Of a stretch of 64,000 nucleotides of DNA, positions 12,351-22,879 are shown in pieces. Where the stretch lies: NCBI GenBank assembly GCA_021234155.1, contig JAJEKV010000038.1, positions 5,131,625 through 5,195,624 on the forward strand. Reading direction: 5' to 3'. This stretch comes from Isoetes taiwanensis. Lineage: Eukaryota; Streptophyta; Lycopodiopsida; Isoetales; Isoetaceae. The position numbers were made by a program, and so were the translations under genes. Every line of letters begins with the position of its first letter. The stretch's first letter is position 1. The notes beneath the pieces were generated by a model, which saw nothing but the letters and a program-made list of their open reading frames with translations, made no database searches and was not told where the DNA came from.

Positions 12351-12653
12351 TTGATGCATTTGCACAGTCCAAAATATTTCACAAATTATCGCCTCATGCC
12401 AATGACATTAAGTGGCGCTTACGATAAGGAAAATGAACCGTTTACCAAAGATTACCTTGTGCCATTAAGCAAAGATTAGCTTGATTTCATTGATGATGGT
12501 CTTGTGGATAAGCTAATGCCGGTCCAATTATCAATTACAAGAAGAGCTTTAGTAGATGGAAATTTCAATGTCACCCAAAGGTAACACATTGATAAAACAC
12601 AGTGGTTAGAGCTTTACAGGCATAACATTTTCGGGTTGTGCTTTAGTTAGCTG

Positions 12654-12820
12654 AGAAAATGCTGCTGAGGTTCATAATGTTTTGGGCAACTTGAACAAGA
12701 ATTCACCTTCTCGTTCATTGCAGTCTAGACAGAAAACTCAAGCTTTAGTTACCTTTGCTGTTGGATTTGCCTGTTGTATGATCTTGTTGTATCAGAAAAT
12801 TGAAACTTTGGCTACTGTAT
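12654..12820 (+). other. Exon-like open stretch with a hydrophobic segment, unrecognised
   Basis: Between two stops, this reads about 55 residues, opening ENAAEVHNVLGNLNKNSPSR and containing a hydrophobic run ALVTFAVGFACCMILLY before the stop at TATV. The same bases occur unchanged at 60894-61060. A second hydrophobic reading follows a tgcag at about 12866 (GGLLAMVGTMILVSY). The pattern (polar region then one membrane helix) would suit a tail-anchored membrane protein, but I do not recognise a family and it may be chance. Confidence 0.25.
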
Positions 12821-13059
12821 GATCTTCAAAACTCTTCTGATCAATATTGAGTTTTGTATTGCAGGGAGGCCTTCTCGCAATGGTTGGAACTATGATTTTG
12901 GTATCGTATTGTATGATATATTTTGCCATGCTTGAGCAGCTTAATTGCATTTAGTGGTCACGTTGCTATTTTGGTGTGTTTTGGATGATTTTTTGCCATG
13001 CTTGGAAAAAAAAAAAGTATTTGTAAAGTGTGGATAACAGACATGCCTCTTTCTATTTT

Positions 13060-13985
13060 CTTGGATTTGGCGGAGCGCGAGGCGGTGCAACTAGCAGAAA
13101 AGGGTTGTGCAGGATTTCTTTGCTGATCGTTTTCTGATTAGGGCTTGTTTGTTTTCTGATTGAAATCTTCTGTTCCTGGGCTTTGCAAATCCAATTGACA
13201 GTAGATCGTTGCTCTTTGCAATTAAGAGGCAGAGTCATTCAATCCTTTGTTTTTTTGCGCAGATCGGCCGCTTTATGTTGCCAATTTGTGTTGTTCTTCA
13301 TATTCTTTATTGCGGGGGTTTGCGCTTGGGCGCCAGGCCATGATTTGGTGAAGTCGGTGAAGCCATGATTTGCTTCAAATCCTCCAATGGGCTTGCTTCA
13401 TTCGTTTCTTGTATAGCACAAGGTCCCTTGTTCCTTTGTTTTCATACTTTTTTAGATAACAAGAGCATGATGCTTGGTCGGTTGCACAAGCTTGAGGCTT
13501 CAAAAATGCCATCTTTCTTTGTTTTTGTTGCTCTTTTTAATTCATTTTGAACCCTGCCCAGTTGTGGCAGAGCTAGCAGGTGGTGCTGATGTTTCATTCG
13601 GGCATTCCTAATTGCTACCAAGCAGTGGCAAAGGATTGATTCTGGCAAGTAGCAACTTAGAATAGGCTTCATGCTAACCATTGACAATTTTAGTTTTTCT
13701 TTTTTTGCATTTTTGTTGCTTCCAACCATATTTTTGATCGACACCTTAGGAAATGGCATGACATTTTTTTTCCAAAAGGATGGTAGCCGTCCATCTGGTA
13801 TCATATCCAGGATATGCTCCAGATCCATGGCTGCCATTCAACGTCGCCCCAAAAATAGTAAAAAGACATCTTATATTATAATGTTATATCGTATTGAATG
13901 GATCAAGCCCTAATTTAAATGGCTGAGATCATCTGATTGAAAATGAAGGCCGAGATTTATCGCACGACTTTCCACTACCGTGATT
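13060..13985. other. Unassigned sequence; longest open frame judged chance
   Basis: A 131-codon minus-strand frame (13442-13837, opening MAAMDLEHILDMIPDGRL) survives almost unchanged in copy 2 (61686-62078). It has no domain I know, and the two copies are near-identical at DNA level, so its conservation says nothing. Plus-strand Phe-rich frames here are T-rich low complexity. Confidence 0.4.
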
Positions 13986-13989
13986 AGTC

Positions 13990-15655
13990 ATGATTTGATT
14001 TCTTAAGGGGAAAGGAAAAGGAAAGGGAAGGTAAGGCACATGTAAAAGGGAAAAGGGAAGGGAAAAAGGGCATGGGAAAAAGGCAAAGAAAAGAGGAAAA
14101 AGCAAGGAAAAAATGACATGGAAAAAATGAAAACAAGAATAGAAATAGGGAGGGAGAAAGGAAAGGAAAAAGGGAAGGGTGGGAAAAGGAGAAAAATGTA
14201 AGGGAAAAGGGTGGGAAAAAGATGACGAACAAAGCATATGAAAAAAGGGAAAGGGAAAGGAAAAAAGAGAAGGGAGATGGAATGGGGAAAAGGGAACTTG
14301 GAAAAAAGACACGAGGAAAAGGGCAAAAGGGAAGGGGGAAAGGGCATGGGAAAAAATAAAAGAGGAAAATGGTGAAGAAAAGAGGAAAAGGGAAACGAAA
14401 AGATAGTATCGAAAAAAAAATGGAAAAGGTTAGAGAGAAAAATAGTGAGGAAAGAGGAGAGGGGAAGGGGAAAATGGCATGGAAAGAGGGAAAGGGAAAG
14501 GGGAAAAGAAAAAGAGAGGGAAAAAAGGAAGATAAAAAGGCATCGAGAAAAGGGAAATAGGGAAAGGGTGGGGAAAAAGTTGAACAGGAAAAAGGTGGAA
14601 GAAGGAGACGAAAAAAATACATGGGAAAAATGAAAGGGAAGGAAAAAAGAAAAGGGAGATGGAAAGGGGAAAAGGGAACCTAGAAAAAGGGCACGATAAA
14701 AAGGGCAAAAGGGAAGGCGGAAAGGGCATGCAAAAGAGGGGAAAAGGGAAAGGGTGAAGAAAGAGAAAAAGGGTTAGGGCATCGAAAAAAGAAAGGGAAA
14801 AGATTAGAGAGAAAAGGTGAGGAAAGAGGAGAAGGAAAAGGAAAAATGGCATAGAAATAGGGACAGGGAAAGAGGAAAAAAAAAAGAGGGGAAAAAGGAA
14901 GATAAAAAGGCACTGAGAAAAAAGAAAGAGGAAAGGGTGGGAAAAGGAGGAAAAGGGAGGGGAAAAGGGTGGAGAGCAAGGAATGGAAAAAGAGGAAGAG
15001 AGCAAAGGAAAAAGGGGACGAGAAAAAAGAGAAGAGGGAAAGGATGAGGAAAGGAAAAAAAAGCATAGGAAAGGGAAAAAGAAAGGGGAGAAAAGGGGCA
15101 AGTGGAAGAAGGAAAAGGCGGAGGAGGATGGGGAAAAAAGGAAAAGGGGCTCATAAAAAAGGTGGAGAAATGCGAAGGGAAAGAGGCATAAGAAACGGGA
15201 AAGGGAAAGCGAAAATGAAAAAGGAAGGAGGAAAGGGAAAAAGGGCACGGCAAAAAAGCGAAAGGGTGGGAAAGGGAAGGGAAAGGAAAAAAGAAAAGGG
15301 AAGCGGAAAAGGGGGAAAAAAGGCACCAGAAAAAGGGGAGAGGGAAATGGGAAAACAGAAGGGAAAAAGAGCACAGGATAAAGAGGAAGAGGGTGGAAAA
15401 GGAAGAAAAGGCCACATGAAAAGTTGAAAAGAGGAAAGGAAAAGAAAAGGGAAAATGGGATGGGCGGGAAAACGATGAAAAGGGAAGAGAAAAAGCCTAT
15501 CAGAAAAAGGAAAAGGGAAAGGGAAAAAGGGGAAGGGGAAGGGAAGGGGATGGTGAAGGGGACTAAAAAAAAGGGAGGGCGGGAGGGAAAAAGATAACGT
15601 GCAGGGAAAAGGAAAAAGGAAAGTGTGTAGGATAATGAGGAAAAAGGAAAACATA
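13990..15655 (+). repeat. 1.66-kb polypurine tract (degenerate GGGAAAA), copy 1
   Basis: The plus strand is almost pure A and G for about 1.6 kb, made of irregular GGGAAAAG-type units with scattered cat, gac and tt interruptions. Long minus-strand frames of Phe, Pro, Leu and Ser (up to 314 codons) and plus-strand Lys/Glu/Arg frames are translations of this tract, not proteins. In copy 2 the tract shrinks to about 0.5 kb and has a different interior. Such tracts can form triplexes and are hard to assemble. Confidence 0.92.
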
Positions 15656-15659
15656 AACT

Positions 15660-16205
15660 AGAGCAAAACGCAAAGGGAATGGTATTAAATGCACAAAAAC
15701 CTTTTACAGCTCAACAACACTGGGTTTGGTTTCTATTACATTGATTTATGAAAAGAAGACTGGGCTGAATAGGTTTCCGTCCACATAGGTTACCAACTTA
15801 TGCCCAGCAACGCTGGGCACCATTACTAGTATCTGATAGTAAGAGGCGTTGTGCTCTATGAAGGGCCGTAGTATATTCCAAAGCACCTATAAAATTTACC
15901 TTCCAAGCGCCTAGCCATTTTAAACGGCGAAAACACATTTTCAGCTAACTTAAAAAGTCCCTTAGGAGACCCGAAAAAAATAATCTCTAGACTTGGTCGT
16001 GGTCATGGGATAGCGCAGTGAATTCATAAATTCCATGGCACCCACCATCGTTTATGGTGTTATCAACATGGCTATTATTCTTATCCATCTTCCTTATATT
16101 ACTCAGTCTGTCAGTTCTGAGGCTCTGGCGTTGCCTCAGAAATAGACTAGTCTAGGTTGTTGTGCGCGTATAGATGATCAATGCCCAAACTTACTAGATT
16201 GCAGG
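15660..16205 (-). other. Possible 3' tail of the element B methyltransferase gene
   Basis: The minus strand downstream of the stop at 16207 holds a short reading around 15990-15900 (FGSPKGLFKLAENVFSPFKM) that could be a further C-terminal exon, but I cannot join it. An isolated GCGCGTATAG half-palindrome lies at 16160-16172. Otherwise nothing is recognised. Confidence 0.3.
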
Positions 16206-16861
16206 CTCATAACCAGCCTTTGAGTGTTGTCTGAACCATTCCAGCCTGGTTACTAGAATGGAAAACAACAATTCTCCACAAAGGGGCAGTGGTCAATTTA
16301 ACAAATCTGTTAATTAAAGAATCAAACTCCCCATATGTGAAGGGCTTGTCATCCCCTCTGCTGTCGGGGAACTTGAAACCGTAGGGGATATCAGCAATGC
16401 ACAAAGTATAAAGCTGAACTGGTAGACGCTTATCAATATAAATACAGTTTCCTTGGTACACTTGATACAAGCAGTCCTAGGCAAAAATAGTGAAGCTCTC
16501 GTACTCTGAAGGAACAAATGTTTCTTCGGCCTTTTTTTATTCTCGTAGTTTGGCGTGCTCGTACTTGCAAAGTCTGACCAATTTCAAGAAACTTGGTGGC
16601 ACAGGGCCTTTCTTTCTCTGCAAAAGACATTAAATAAACTTTAGACAAGAGGCAAAAATTAGACAGCCTATACGCGCATAGCCGAAATGCTTAACTAATT
16701 CGTGAAGTTGGAAGCATATTCATTGATTTTATGATCCGTAGAATAAGTTGGATATAAGCTCCTCACTTTATCCCACGAATCACAATTCAAGTGTTGCATC
16801 AGCTGCTATTGACAAAGAGTGTGCACAATCTTTTTGGGTGCAAAAAAATTAATTAATGCAT

Positions 16862-17405
16862 TAGGGATTTTTTGAGATCATAAAAGGGCCTTCTAAGAAT
16901 TGCTGACTAAGCTATATGAACTACCAATCAGAAAACAGAACTGGTAATCCAGTCTGCAAAACAGTTATAACTAACTCACTGGATCACATTTTCTAGCATA
17001 AGTGTTGATAGAAAAGTCCAAATGAGCTCTTGTTTGGTGCAATAGATAGATCTCATTGAGATCTTTCCAACCTGGGTGGTTTGCATATCTTTTAGCCCCG
17101 TAGGATGGTAAAAAACAGTAAAAACCATATTTTTTGGAGTTTTGACAATCATAAGTGGTTAAAATATGTGCAAAGCACCTAAGATTAGAAAGATCTCAAT
17201 GAGATCTATCTATTGCACTAAAAGAGAGCTCATTTGGACTTTTCTATCAAGAGTTATGCTAGGAAATGTGATCCAGTGAGTTAGTTATAACAGTTTTGCT
17301 GGCTGGACCCGTCAGGCTCTGATTTCTGATTGGTAGTTCATTTATCTTCATTTGGTTTAGTTGGCATGTTTTGAAGGCCCTTTTTTAATCTCAAAAAAAC
17401 CCTAA
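16862..17405. mobile_element. Foldback/MITE-like element in the intron of the ParB-methyltransferase gene
   Basis: The left arm (about 16862-17090) and the reverse complement of the right arm (about 17405-17180) match over more than 200 bases. Both begin cattaggg followed by a T run and gagat, and share aactaccaatcaga, actaactcactggatcaca, gaaaagtccaaatgagct and atagatagatctcattgaga. The loop is about 100 bases. No coding inside. It lies between the exon ending near 17443 and the exon at 16617. In the second copy the window ends inside the left arm. Confidence 0.85.
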
Positions 17406-18640
17406 TGGCTGCAGACACAAGATAAACAAGAAAAATACTTACTGCTTAAACTCTCCAGCCATTGTTTCCAAGGTAAACTGCCCATCCACAACCTTCTGCA
17501 AGACTTCGCAGATTTTTTCTTCATTTTTTAAGCTTTGCATTTCCCTCCAGGGCTGAATTCCCATATCTTTTTGCCTGCTGGAGTCACCCATCTTCTTTTT
17601 GTCTTTGCCACCATCTTTGCTTCCACCCTTTGTCTTTATTAACCCGTCAACCCGCATGTTGAAGATGTGTTCTTGCAAGTCCCAGACTCATTGCCAGAAG
17701 CTTAGCTTCTGTGTCAGTGACGCCAACATAGATGAAAGCAAAAATCTGAGAGAAGCAGTGTTTCTTTGTCTCTTCGTATAATTGCCTTCTGGCCTTAAAT
17801 CTGTGTGTCCCACCCAGTACATAATACTTGTAGCTATCATGCCACGCCCTTTTTCCCTCCAAAGAATCAAGGTGCCAGTGCACTAGAGCCACCAGAGGAC
17901 TTAGAACTTTTTTTTTTGGTTTTCTTCACTTGCGATTTCTTTTGCCTTTTGGAATTAGGCACCACTGTCTCCATCTCCTCTTCCTTTTCTGACTCTGAAC
18001 TGGAGACAATGACTTCTTCTTGGTTTGGTGGACTTTCTGGCCTTTCCTCATCTCTAAATCGTGGGTAGCTCTTTCATAGTGCATTGGAGCACATTGTTTA
18101 TGATTGTGAGCAAGTCCTAGAAAAGGTAAATAAGGTTAGAAATTCCTTATAAAGATATGGAGAACTCACAACCCACTTTAGCTTTCATGTCTGATTCGAC
18201 ATACACCTGAAGATCTTTAGGCAATGACAAACTTAGCTTGAAAAAAGAGATATCAACCGAAAAAACTTGATACTGACCCTTGTAACTGTCGTGAACTTGA
18301 TGAAGCCCATTCCGAACAACTTAACAGAGAGAATTCTACCACATTTCTTGAACTTATCAAGCTTGTATTTTGAATGTCCAACCATTGAACAAACATAGAG
18401 AAACAATGCTTGGTTGTCCCTCACAACAAGCCACTTCTGGTTTTTGCAGAAGTAAGACTGATCTGCTGCAAGTTGAAATGAATTTGGATATGTCTCAAGT
18501 TGTTGAGACTTTGGCTTAGGGTTTCGCTTCCTATAAAAAATACAAGGGAAAAAATAGGACAAGTCCAACGAAAGAAAGGCCTAACCTATGCGTGCATGGA
18601 GAGTAAATACAATCACAAGCAGAAAGAAAACAAGGCCATG

Positions 18641-18760
18641 CCTATGCACGTATACCCCAGCCTATGCGCATATAGCCAAGCTTATGTTCGAATAGCCAAG
18701 CCTATGCACGTGAAGCCAAGCTTATGCGAGTATAGCCAAGCCTATGCATGTATAACCAAG
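18641..18760 (+). repeat. Six tandem 20-bp units with CTATGCGCATAG-like core (element B)
   Basis: Exactly six units of 20 bases starting at 18641, 18661, 18681, 18701, 18721 and 18741. The consensus is cctatgcgcatatagccaag; each ends in ag and carries a variant of the CG-centred palindrome. They lie in intron 1 of the leftward ParB-methyltransferase gene. No spacer-like unique sequence separates them, so this is not a CRISPR. Confidence 0.92.
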
Positions 18761-19021
18761 CGAACGACTGCACAGGCAATGTGCTAGCACAAACATGACA
18801 AACATGACGATATGTAAAAAACCAACCATTTTGCACTTCTAAGCCATGGAACAACCAATGTTTCCATACTAAACAAGAAAATATTCCTCACATAAATGCG
18901 CCAAAACAGGACTCACAGCATAATTAAATACTTGTAAACTAGCAACATTAGGTCATGTAATTTAAGTTTTACTAAGAAAAAACAAAGAAAATGGCAAAAA
19001 GATGTACCTTTCTCCAGACAT

Positions 19022-19606
19022 CTTCAGAGGCTCTATGCAGATTCTTATAGAGAAGGTAGATGACTTTCAGGAGCAGAAGAGCGAAGGCGGAGCAGTGGCG
19101 CTTGGCTGGTGAAGGGGTATGCGCAAAATGATTCCTCTTTTATAGTATATGTAATGTCCATAGTTTTTTCATGTTTGTCTATGGAAATGGACATAGAGAA
19201 GGTCAGAGTAACATGTCAAGGTAATTCTAACAAAATCGTTATAGAGGGTGGTCACAACTTTATGTTGCCCATGCAAGAGCCTATACGCGCATAGGCTAAA
19301 CATGTTTATCCTATACGCGTAGAGGATTGAGATGCTTCGCCTATGCGCATATAGGCTATCATAAGTCCTTTACGAGTATACACAGGTTATCTTCAGCCTA
19401 TATGTGCATAGGCTATACGTATTTATTCTATACGCGTATAGGCTCGAGATTCTATCATCAGTCCCGTACGCGTATGCACTGGTTATCTTTACCCTATATG
19501 CATATAGACAGAAATATCTCTTGCCTAGACATGTGCAGAAAGGACAATCAACTTCGGTTTCCTAATTCATCTACTCTTTTACAGGGAATAAACAAAGTTG
19601 TAGGCC
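19022..19606. promoter_or_regulatory. Shared divergent promoter region of the element B genes
   Basis: This 585-bp gap separates the leftward ParB-methyltransferase ATG (19021) from the rightward DUF7869 ATG (19607). The right half is packed with CG-centred palindromes (19278-19510), so a protein binding them could act on both genes. TATA-like tatagtatat lies at 19140-19149. Inference only; no transcription start is visible. Confidence 0.45.
19278..19510. repeat. Cluster of AGCCTATACGCGCATAGGCT palindromes (element B)
   Basis: About eight copies in 233 bases: 19278-19297 (agcctatacgcgcataggct), 19310-19325, 19339-19357, 19366-19385 (weaker), 19395-19414, 19429-19445, 19463-19480 and 19493-19510. 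Most are near-perfect inverted repeats centred on CG or TG. More copies lie at 16664-16683, 22382-22398 and 22432-22450, that is across the whole element B gene pair. Confidence 0.85.
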
Positions 19607-22324
19607 ATGATGCCTCCAGAAAAGCCAGCAGGTTTACGTCGTGGACGTTTTAGTACTCCTCCTCCCATGACCCCAAGTGTTGACAACTCAGATCGACTAC
19701 CGTATTTTGATTCTCCGTCCCTGTTAAGAAGTTTACAGAATGTGGATGGTATTTTTGCCTTTCGTACACCCTCTCCGCAAAAACATCAACTAGTGTCTCA
19801 ACCGATCTTTGACACTCCTTCTCCATCTCCCTCTCTGGAGGTGCTCCGTCCCCAATGCTGCCAACTCTAGGGCCCTAGTCCAGAATGTACAACACTTCTT
19901 CTCCCGTATTACTGAAACCTTCTGAATCTTCTATTTTTGAAACACCATCACTGTTGGTTGAGCTACGCCAGCCTTTGCAAGATATCATAGACAATTCACT
20001 TCGAGAAAAGCAGTACAGTGGTCCAAGCCAGACTTCTAGTGCACATGACTTAGCAATCTTAAGACGAAACGCTAGAACATTGTTTTAGGACATACCAAGT
20101 TCCTCAAATAATAATGCGAATGCGCAATCTGGAACTGCAGAAGAGGAGGTGCCATTGAGCACTTCACAAGCACAGCCACCATGTTTTGATGGAGAAGAAT
20201 CCTAATTCTGCAAAGAGGTTTAGAAGAGATCACACGGCAAATGCAGTCAAGACTGTATTGCATAACAAACTTATGGGTTTACGACATATGCGACACCTTA
20301 GGAAGTTATTTTGTTGCCAGAGAAATTGCATTGCTAACTTGAAATACTCTTCTATATGAGAAACCTTTGGTTTCTTGTTCATGTCAAAAGGTGATCAGGA
20401 GTCTTACTTAGCGTTGCATGTAAGGCCAAAACAGAACGGTTGCTTTTCATACTACGTGGAGAACTACAAGATTGTTTGTCAACTGGCCTTTAAAAAGTCA
20501 CATGTCAAGGATACAAAAACGCTTAAACAGAAATCCTTGTATTGATATTATCCAAAGAAGGTGGTCGGAATGCACTGTCTTTTAGCAAAGGCTTGGCTGG
20601 TAGACTTCTTTGATTTAACTATGAGAAGCTGCCAAATAATCTCACTTAACAGATAGCATTGTAGAAAAAGAAGTTTACGCCATGTACAGAGATTTATTCT
20701 CATCTTCCTCACAGAAATACATTTCCTACTCATATTTCTTGTATATGTCTATAGTAGTTGATGGAATGGATCAGAAGAAAACGTCCCTTCCACATTTTGT
20801 TAATGTTCCTAAAGACTTATCCGAAGCTGACTTTCTAAAAATACATTTGGTTGGTGCAATGGTATTCAACGGATGCATAGATTGGCAAGTTTTGATGTTT
20901 CTGAACATATACGGTGATCCTAATCTTACAGTTACAATTATTAACAAGGTTCTCCTGTAAAAGAGAAATTGCCTTCTGTTCTTTATGTACAGTTGGACAA
21001 CACGACTAGAGAGAATAAAAATCAAATGCTATTTGCTTACTGTGCAATGCTGGTTGACTTAGGTGTCTTCAGAAAAATTAAGGTTGGCTTTCTGCTCGTT
21101 GGTCACATGCATGATCAGATTGATCAAATGTTTACTCGGTTTTCTGCGAGATTAAGGAAAAAAATGCACATTTTATGTATTCTTTATCTGCTGTGATTGA
21201 ACAACTCCGAAGCCTACGATTGAAGCGCTGAAGGAAACTTTTGATTTTCGGGAATTTGTATTTTAAAAGCAGTCTGGTAGGGGATCAACCATTAATCAGT
21301 TGAACAACTTGACGTTCCAGCATCATGTGAAATTTTTTCAGAGTGAAGGAAGTATATGCCTACAGGGAAAGTTCTTTGTTTCTTCTAAAGAGTGGTTCCC
21401 TAAAGAAGCTTTGCCTTATTTGAAGTACATCCCCAAAGCTTGTCAAATGTCACGTGCTCTTCAGCAACGATTAAGAAGCTCTATAGACTTTACTGATAAG
21501 AACAAGACAAAAAATCCCATGGTCTTCTTAAAACACATGGAGAAGAACATAAGATTGACATTCAAGTACCTTAAGGAAGAAGATAAGTCTTGGTGGGAAA
21601 TGTTCTTTGCAGACATGGCTGATGTAACTAAATCCTTGAACAACACTATATTAGAAGTTCCCTTCCGATGGCCTGAAAGACAAAGTTCTATCAATCAGGA
21701 GACAACAGATCAAGAGTCCACGTTCAATACGATAACGAGAAAGAAGCAGAGAATTGTGAAATGTATCTTGGGGCTAGATGTGCGAAAAAGACAGAATCTC
21801 CAACTCCTGAAAAGCTTGCAGATCTTACCAAAGGCATGTTGATTGTGGTTCCCTCTATAGATGACGATAAGAATAGGCCTTTCTAGATTGCAAGGGTTAG
21901 GGACATCGTTTTAAAAGATAATGTATGTTCCCTCTACTGTGAACGTTCAATGGTATGCTACCATAGCCGATAACCCTTACATTGGTCGATATGATCCATC
22001 CCTGTTAAGAAGGAAAAGAAGACAATGAATAAGAATCACATGGACAATATTACCTGAGCGAAAACTCAGCACCTGGTATATGACTTTACTCTTAGGGTCA
22101 ATAATAAGCTACGTCAGAAAACAATGGACTTGCTGAAGTCTATATGCGAGGAAAGCTCTGATGAGGACAATGCTGAAGGTGATGCTGCTGAAGATTATAG
22201 TTCTTCGAACTCCTCAAGTGATAATGAAGATTCTGACACAAGCACAAATGACGCTGAAGGTATGGATGAGTATGATGATAACCCAGATCCAGTGCTTCTT
22301 GGTGGCCGTAAATTTCTTCTGTAG
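19607..22324 (+). pseudogene. Element B rightward gene: DUF7869-type putative transposase
   Basis: The start at 19607 gives MMPPEKPAGLRRGRFSTPPP, a Ser/Pro-rich low-complexity N-terminus. Around 20264-20500 are GLRHMRHLRKLFCCQRNC and a region like DUF7869 N-termini. The core at 20682-21190 has DGMDQKKTSLPHF, then VLYVQLDNTTRENKNQMLFA and VGFLLVGHMHDQIDQMFTRF, the family hallmarks (D-x-MD-x-KT, LDN-x4-ENKN, GHxHxxID). A C-terminal segment (21300-21840) and WYATIADNPYIGRYDP near 21950-22000 follow. The end is acidic (SSDEDNAEGDAAED) and stops at 22322-22324. Conserved acidic residues suggest an RNase H-like nuclease fold; that is inference. Several frameshifts and stops break the frame, one just before LPSVLYVQ. 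Confidence 0.75.
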
Positions 22325-22381
22325 TGTTTCATCCTTAAAGGCATCATTTTGTTCTCTCGTTGTAATTTTGTAAAGCCAAAA

Positions 22382-22450
22382 TGCTATGCGCGTATAGTCC
22401 CTCAACAACGACATCTTTTGTAAAGTAGCTTCGCTATGCACGTATGGGCT
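22382..22450. repeat. Two distal element B palindromes
   Basis: gctatgcgcgtatag at about 22383-22397 and gctatgcacgtatgggc at about 22433-22449. They lie just after the DUF7869 gene, so the motif brackets the gene pair. No terminal inverted repeats were found around them. Confidence 0.65.
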
Positions 22451-22800
22451 CAATACATTTTTAAAACTCTTCTTTTTCTCTCTACCACTGTTTTTTGCTC
22501 TTTTTCTAGGTCTCAATTATTGAATAATTCGTTGTTCTTTTGTTTTCGGCCTTTTTGACATTTTGCATAATTTTTTCAAAATTTTCCATTATTTTTAAGG
22601 CTGAAAATGGCAACTCCATTTTAAATTCTGGCCTTCTTTATCTATCTTGACCCTAAGATTGCATTTCGAAGTTGAAATTTAGACCACTTTTTCCTTCGAG
22701 CATCCAAAAATAGCATGAATTTAGCTTAAAAATAACTTTTTTGTCGATTAGTACAACTGCAGATCATTATTGCAATTTTACTGTCACCTTGTTACGTGAG
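22450..22800. other. AT-rich spacer, nothing recognised
   Basis: No coding signal on either strand. A run of about 14-15 G bases follows at 22850-22863 and could be a collapsed or inflated homopolymer. Confidence 0.5.
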
Positions 22801-22879
22801 AAGAGTTGAATGAAGTTGCTCTTGAGGCACATAAAGAACAAGAAGGTTGGGGGGGGGGGGGGGATGAGTAATTATGTGG

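Larger units (their letters stand above)
1..16905. repeat. Long direct duplication, copy 1
   Basis: This block reappears in the same orientation at about 48273-64000. The opening bases match from about 48273, and the last window bases match about 16905, so the true repeat is longer than seen. Long stretches are essentially identical, for example 12541-13050 against 60781-61270. Others differ by short scrambled patches and small indels. The offset falls from about 48.27 kb at the start to 47.10 kb at the end, almost wholly because the purine tract is about 1.1 kb longer here. It could be a genuine tandem duplication or two haplotypes joined by the assembler; sequence alone cannot decide. Confidence 0.95.
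16207..19021 (-). pseudogene. Element B leftward gene: ParB-like domain plus DIPYG adenine/cytosine methyltransferase-like domain
   Basis: Exon 1 is 19021-19008 (MSGE plus a split codon, donor gtacat). Exon 2 is 18530-18278 after a tatag acceptor and joins in phase (RKRNPKPK to GMGFIKFTTVTR). Exon 3 is 18236-18173 (LSLPKDLQVYVESDMKAKVG). Exon 4 from 18116 holds an acidic then Lys-rich linker (SSSESEKEEEM, KKTKKKSSK), then a ParB-like box YKYYVLGGTHRFKARRQLYE at about 17850-17770, ending near 17443 at gtaagt. The last exon (16617-16207) reads YIDKRLPVQLYTLCIADIPYGF, then FDSLINRF and WRIVVFHSSNQAG. DIPYG resembles the DPPY motif IV of N4/N6 DNA methyltransferases, and ParB-methylase fusions are known in phages and bacteria. 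Two in-frame stops in the last exon and about two frame changes in exon 4 mark it as broken, or misread. Confidence 0.6.

Noticed and set aside
13442-13837. 131-codon minus-strand open frame, kept in copy 2
   Set aside because: The two copies are near-identical DNA, so conservation is not evidence of selection; no family resemblance.
13984-15654. Long open frames (up to 314 codons) rich in Phe, Pro, Leu, Ser or Lys, Glu, Arg
   Set aside because: They are translations of the polypurine tract in all frames, with no domain or codon pattern.
18641-18760. CRISPR-like regular repeats
   Set aside because: The units are contiguous with no unique spacers, in a plant intron.
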